Part shown: positions 39,920 through 41,956 of the stretch, piece after piece | Layout: the number at the start of each line of letters is the position of its first letter | How positions within the stretch are numbered: position 1 is the first letter of the stretch | From: a virus | Virus record (IMG/VR): IMGVR_UViG_3300044630_002764 | Coordinates: 1-41,956 of that record | Length of the DNA stretch: 41,956 bases | Reading direction: 5' to 3' (one strand) | Notes under the pieces: generated by a model | Databases searched by the model: none | The model's input: the letters and a program-made list of their open reading frames with translations, nothing else | Told to the model about the DNA's origin: nothing | Translations under genes and position numbers: made by a program

Positions 39920-39929
39920 AATTAGAAGT
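39893..39929 (+). repeat. 37-nt direct repeat, copy 2
   Basis: Second copy of the repeat at 39083-39119, spanning the end of the 126-aa gene and the start of the 133-aa gene; this is likely the parent context because the upstream gene is complete here. Confidence 0.8.
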
Positions 39930-40317
39930 TGGTAGAAAGTATGAAACAAGAACGGGCGCCATTATAGAAGTCGTTTATATAAACACTCCCTATGAAGATT
40001 TTAAGTACCCTGTAGTCGTTATTAGAAGAGGTGAATTCAATTTGGACACATTCACCTATACAATTGACGGAGTTTTTGATCTGGATAATCCTATATCCAG
40101 CATGACTCTTGTTAAAGAATTACCTAAATTTAAATCGGGTGAAACTTGGTTAACACGTGGTGATGATGAAGCTGTCATTGTATCAGTCAATTCGGAGTCT
40201 GTTATCGTGGTAATTGAACCCAATACAGACAATCATGAATCCTTTTTCCTCAATGGCGATGGTTACTATTACAGCATTGGTGAACTAAATGACCGTGATT
40301 TAATTAGTAAGATTTAA
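39916..40317 (+). CDS. Double TR-G module protein (133 aa)
   Basis: Residues 1-~70 are a standard module (LEVGRKYETRTGAIIEVV, YPVVVI, YTIDGVF, MTLVKE). Residues ~71-133 are a second one (KSGETWLTRGDDEAVIVSV ... FFLNGDGYYY, NDRDLISKI). A strong terminator follows. Confidence 0.7.
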   Translation: MKLEVGRKYETRTGAIIEVVYINTPYEDFKYPVVVIRRGEFNLDTFTYTIDGVFDLDNPISSMTLVKELPKFKSGETWLTRGDDEAVIVSVNSESVIVVIEPNTDNHESFFLNGDGYYYSIGELNDRDLISKI

Positions 40318-40322
40318 ACATT

Positions 40323-40410
40323 CTCCCAACACTCCCCTCTAATATCTATATGCCTTCGGGTGTATGGGTGTTGGAGGTGGAGTGTTGGGAGCCCCTTATT
40401 TTTTTTTTTT
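40323..40410 (+). terminator. Very strong terminator
   Basis: A perfect 13-bp outer stem (CTCCCAACACTCC with GGAGTGTTGGGAG) encloses an inner stem around CCTTCGGG, and a run of more than ten T residues follows. It closes the module-gene operon. Confidence 0.9.
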
Positions 40411-40419
40411 GCTTAAGAA

Positions 40420-40623
40420 ATGAACAATACAATTAATGGCCCAACAATAATGAACTCTCTAGGAGTTCTTCAAACAGTAGTATATTCTCAACCACATGTT
40501 ATAACCACAGGGATAGATACAGAAACAATTCCACCGTTAAGTATGGATACCGAGTTAAATTGGTATATGTCTGATGGAACCTATTGTCATTCTTCACGTT
40601 CTACGTTCTATGTTGTCGCTTAG
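40420..40623 (+). CDS. Hypothetical protein, degenerate module (67 aa)
   Basis: Begins MNNTINGPTIMNSLGVLQTV. The C-terminal part NWYMSDGTYCHSSRSTFYVV recalls the second half of the modules (Y-x-x-G-Y ... DLV), with the first half missing the TR-G motif. Ribosome binding site is weak, so expression is uncertain. Confidence 0.45.
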   Translation: MNNTINGPTIMNSLGVLQTVVYSQPHVITTGIDTETIPPLSMDTELNWYMSDGTYCHSSRSTFYVVA

Positions 40624-40630
40624 AGTTAAC

Positions 40631-40686
40631 CCCGTTAAATTAACCCTCTCCGCCTCCCCCCCAGTATATAATAGTTAGTAGTTAGT
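40631..40686. repeat. Boundary element copy 2 (early/late junction)
   Basis: 17-mer CCCGTTAAATTAACCCT, then CTCCGCCTCCCCCCA, and a final TTAGTAGTTAGT, matching 13147-13212. It sits just before the terminase genes, where phages often have packaging start or control sites. Confidence 0.65.
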
Positions 40687-40799
40687 AATTATTAATATCT
40701 TTATAAATATATTAATAATAAATAATATATTTTAATATATAATTTAACGGGTTAATCTTGTGTAAATACCCCTTTATATTAACCCGTTAAATTAACCCT
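40687..40799. other. AT-rich tract with 15-bp inverted repeat
   Basis: About 55 bases of nearly pure A and T are followed by AATTTAACGGGTTAA (40741-40755) and its exact reverse complement (40779-40793), 23 nt apart. The right arm lies within another 17-mer motif (40783-40799). Such a layout could be an origin of replication, an operator pair or a packaging site. Confidence 0.5.
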
Positions 40800-40861
40800 T
40801 AAAAACTAAATAAAATAAGATTAAGAAAATTGCTAACTCCTTGAAAGAGAAACGAAAAAAC

Positions 40862-41284
40862 ATGAATAAAGAAATCAGCCCAATGACGAGAATTCGTAAG
40901 GTGCAAGCAGGTACTCACAGCTCTAAGGCTAGACTGACAGAGTTACGTTTTGATCCTATATATGAATTAGTAAGGAAATTCAGACAATTAGAAGATGAAT
41001 TAGAATATCATGAGAAGTGGAGAAACAATGAAATTGTAGTGTTAACGTCAACGGGTAAAACCCGTAATTATAATGTTGAAGTACACATGAACTTATATGA
41101 CAAGTTGACCAGCATCTCAGAGAAATTATTAAGATATTATTATGGTAGGGTGCCTGAAACAGATACGGGTAATGCTGTTGAAAGAGCGGCATTAGTAATT
41201 AATTTAAGCAATAGTGGTGACACATACACCATAGGAGATACAGAAGATGAATTTGATGATAGTCTTGTTAATGTGGAGCATTAG
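40862..41284 (+). CDS. Probable small terminase subunit
   Basis: 140 residues from the ATG at 40862 (an upstream TTG at 40841 is possible). Begins MNKEISPMTRIRKVQAGTHS; helical, with RFDPIYELVRKFRQLEDELE resembling the N-terminal part of small terminases and an acidic C-terminal tail. The assignment rests mainly on its place one short step upstream of the large terminase gene. It would recognise the packaging site. Confidence 0.6.
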   Translation: MNKEISPMTRIRKVQAGTHSSKARLTELRFDPIYELVRKFRQLEDELEYHEKWRNNEIVVLTSTGKTRNYNVEVHMNLYDKLTSISEKLLRYYYGRVPETDTGNAVERAALVINLSNSGDTYTIGDTEDEFDDSLVNVEH

Positions 41285-41384
41285 TCTTAGTGTTGGTTTG
41301 TTAATGTCAGAAGTCCCACTTAAGCCCTTATGGTTTATGATACTAATTACAGATATTTTAGAATTGGTGTATTATGTTAATTAA
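41247..41384 (+). CDS. Small membrane protein (45 aa)
   Basis: ATG at 41247 inside the end of the small terminase gene, with ATAGGAGATACAGAAG upstream. Hydrophobic throughout (MNLMIVLLMWSISLSVGLLM), likely two membrane segments. Function unknown. Confidence 0.5.
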   Translation: MNLMIVLLMWSISLSVGLLMSEVPLKPLWFMILITDILELVYYVN

Positions 41385-41511
41385 TATGTTACTGTTAAGT
41401 TCATTCTATTGGATGGAAACAAATACATGGGCTTATATGATGGTTACTCAATTATGTTTATTTATATTGTGTGATGTATTAGATATCATAAGGGAAAAGC
41501 ATGGCTATTAA
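41374..41511 (+). CDS. Small membrane protein (45 aa)
   Basis: Overlaps both neighbours. Begins MLINMLLLSSFYWMETNTWA, with two hydrophobic runs and a short charged end (IREKHGY). The last codons supply AAGGGAAAAGC, the ribosome binding site of the large terminase. Function unknown. Confidence 0.45.
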   Translation: MLINMLLLSSFYWMETNTWAYMMVTQLCLFILCDVLDIIREKHGY

Positions 41512-41956
41512 TTTACATCCAGCCCAATCAGATATTTATAAAGCTTTATTCGTTGAACGATCAATTAGATATAGTACCGTATGTTGTGCTAGGGGTTGGG
41601 GCAAGTCATATATGGCTGCCGTTTGTGCTATTACGGCTATATTTGAGTTACTCGAATTACCAGAGAGAGTGCCTAATAAGAAGGTTTATATTATTGCGCC
41701 TACTTACGATCAGGTTAAAGACATTTATTATCCACTAATTAATTTTGAATTAGGAATAGAAAACTACGCCACTAAATCTTCAAGAGACCTCGGACGCTTT
41801 TGGTTTAGAGGTGGTGTAGAACTAATCTTATTATCATATGAATCAGTGGAGCGTATGCGTGGTAAAGGTGCTTACTTTGTTGTATGGGATGAAACATCAT
41901 CTTGTACTAAAGGTATTGGTGCTGAAGATGCATGGCAGTCTGTTATACAACCTACG
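41501..41956 (+). CDS. terL: Large terminase subunit, 3' end outside window
   Basis: The first 152 codons are visible. CCARGWGKSYMAAV is the Walker A-type motif of the ATPase and AYFVVWDETSS the Walker B region with its catalytic Glu; SYESVERMRGKG lies between them, as in this family. The ATPase pumps DNA into the prohead; the nuclease half is beyond the window edge. The gene opens the late block, which presumably continues through portal, head and tail genes. Confidence 0.9.
   Translation, partial: MAINLHPAQSDIYKALFVERSIRYSTVCCARGWGKSYMAAVCAITAIFELLELPERVPNKKVYIIAPTYDQVKDIYYPLINFELGIENYATKSSRDLGRFWFRGGVELILLSYESVERMRGKGAYFVVWDETSSCTKGIGAEDAWQSVIQPT

Noticed and set aside
1-41956. tRNA genes and CRISPR arrays
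   Set aside because: No tRNA-like TψC arm context or regular repeat-spacer array was found on reading; a tRNAscan run would be needed to be certain.

Overview
The window is a large part of a tailed double-stranded DNA phage genome (Caudoviricetes). It is AT-rich, densely packed, and every supported gene lies on the + strand. The tape measure gene, the J-like tail tip protein and the separate distal fibre point to a siphovirus-type tail. The tail tip architecture, a SleB-like cell wall hydrolase and the small holin suggest a Gram-negative host; the host cannot be named from the sequence. No integrase, excisionase or CI-like repressor was recognised, so a lytic lifestyle is likely (inference).

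Layout. 1-12.9 kb: end of the late block, with the tape measure protein (cut by the window edge), two tail proteins, a 1757-aa tail tip protein ending in a self-cleaving S74 chaperone, an FN3-rich fibre, and a holin-like gene closed by a terminator. 12.9-13.3 kb: a GC-rich non-coding stretch, a copy of the boundary element and a promoter-like element. 13.3-16.4 kb: a run of tiny, mostly membrane-associated proteins holding two type III hammerhead ribozymes, each joined to a compact RNA pseudoknot. 16.5-19.5 kb: a T7-family single-subunit RNA polymerase split by an 802-nt group I intron that carries an HNH endonuclease. 19.5-22.3 kb: small genes, including the endolysin. 22.4-33.9 kb: a T7-like replication and nucleotide module (SSB, DUF3310, family A DNA polymerase, 5'-3' exonuclease, GIY-YIG nuclease, primase-helicase, NrdB, NrdA, ATP-dependent ligase, P-loop kinase). 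33.9-40.4 kb: small accessory genes, including many copies of one short module, a HIRAN protein and a decayed HNH protein. 40.6-40.86 kb: a second boundary element with an AT-rich tract and inverted repeats. 40.86 kb to the end: likely small terminase and the start of the large terminase, which reopen the late block.

How it fits together. The phage RNA polymerase probably reads phage-specific promoters; the best candidate is a 30-nt element present three times ahead of small-gene operons. Strong terminators divide the early region into operons. The late block is bounded on both sides by the same intergenic sequence, which includes a near-palindromic 17-mer found five times.

The most unusual content is RNA. 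Six copies of a 26-27-nt H-type pseudoknot, with compensatory changes in both stems, each start 4-8 nt after a stop codon and precede the next gene. Two of them run straight into hammerhead ribozymes. A separate, larger pseudoknot-capable sequence lies in the leader of the single-strand DNA-binding protein gene, recalling phage T4 gene 32 autoregulation.
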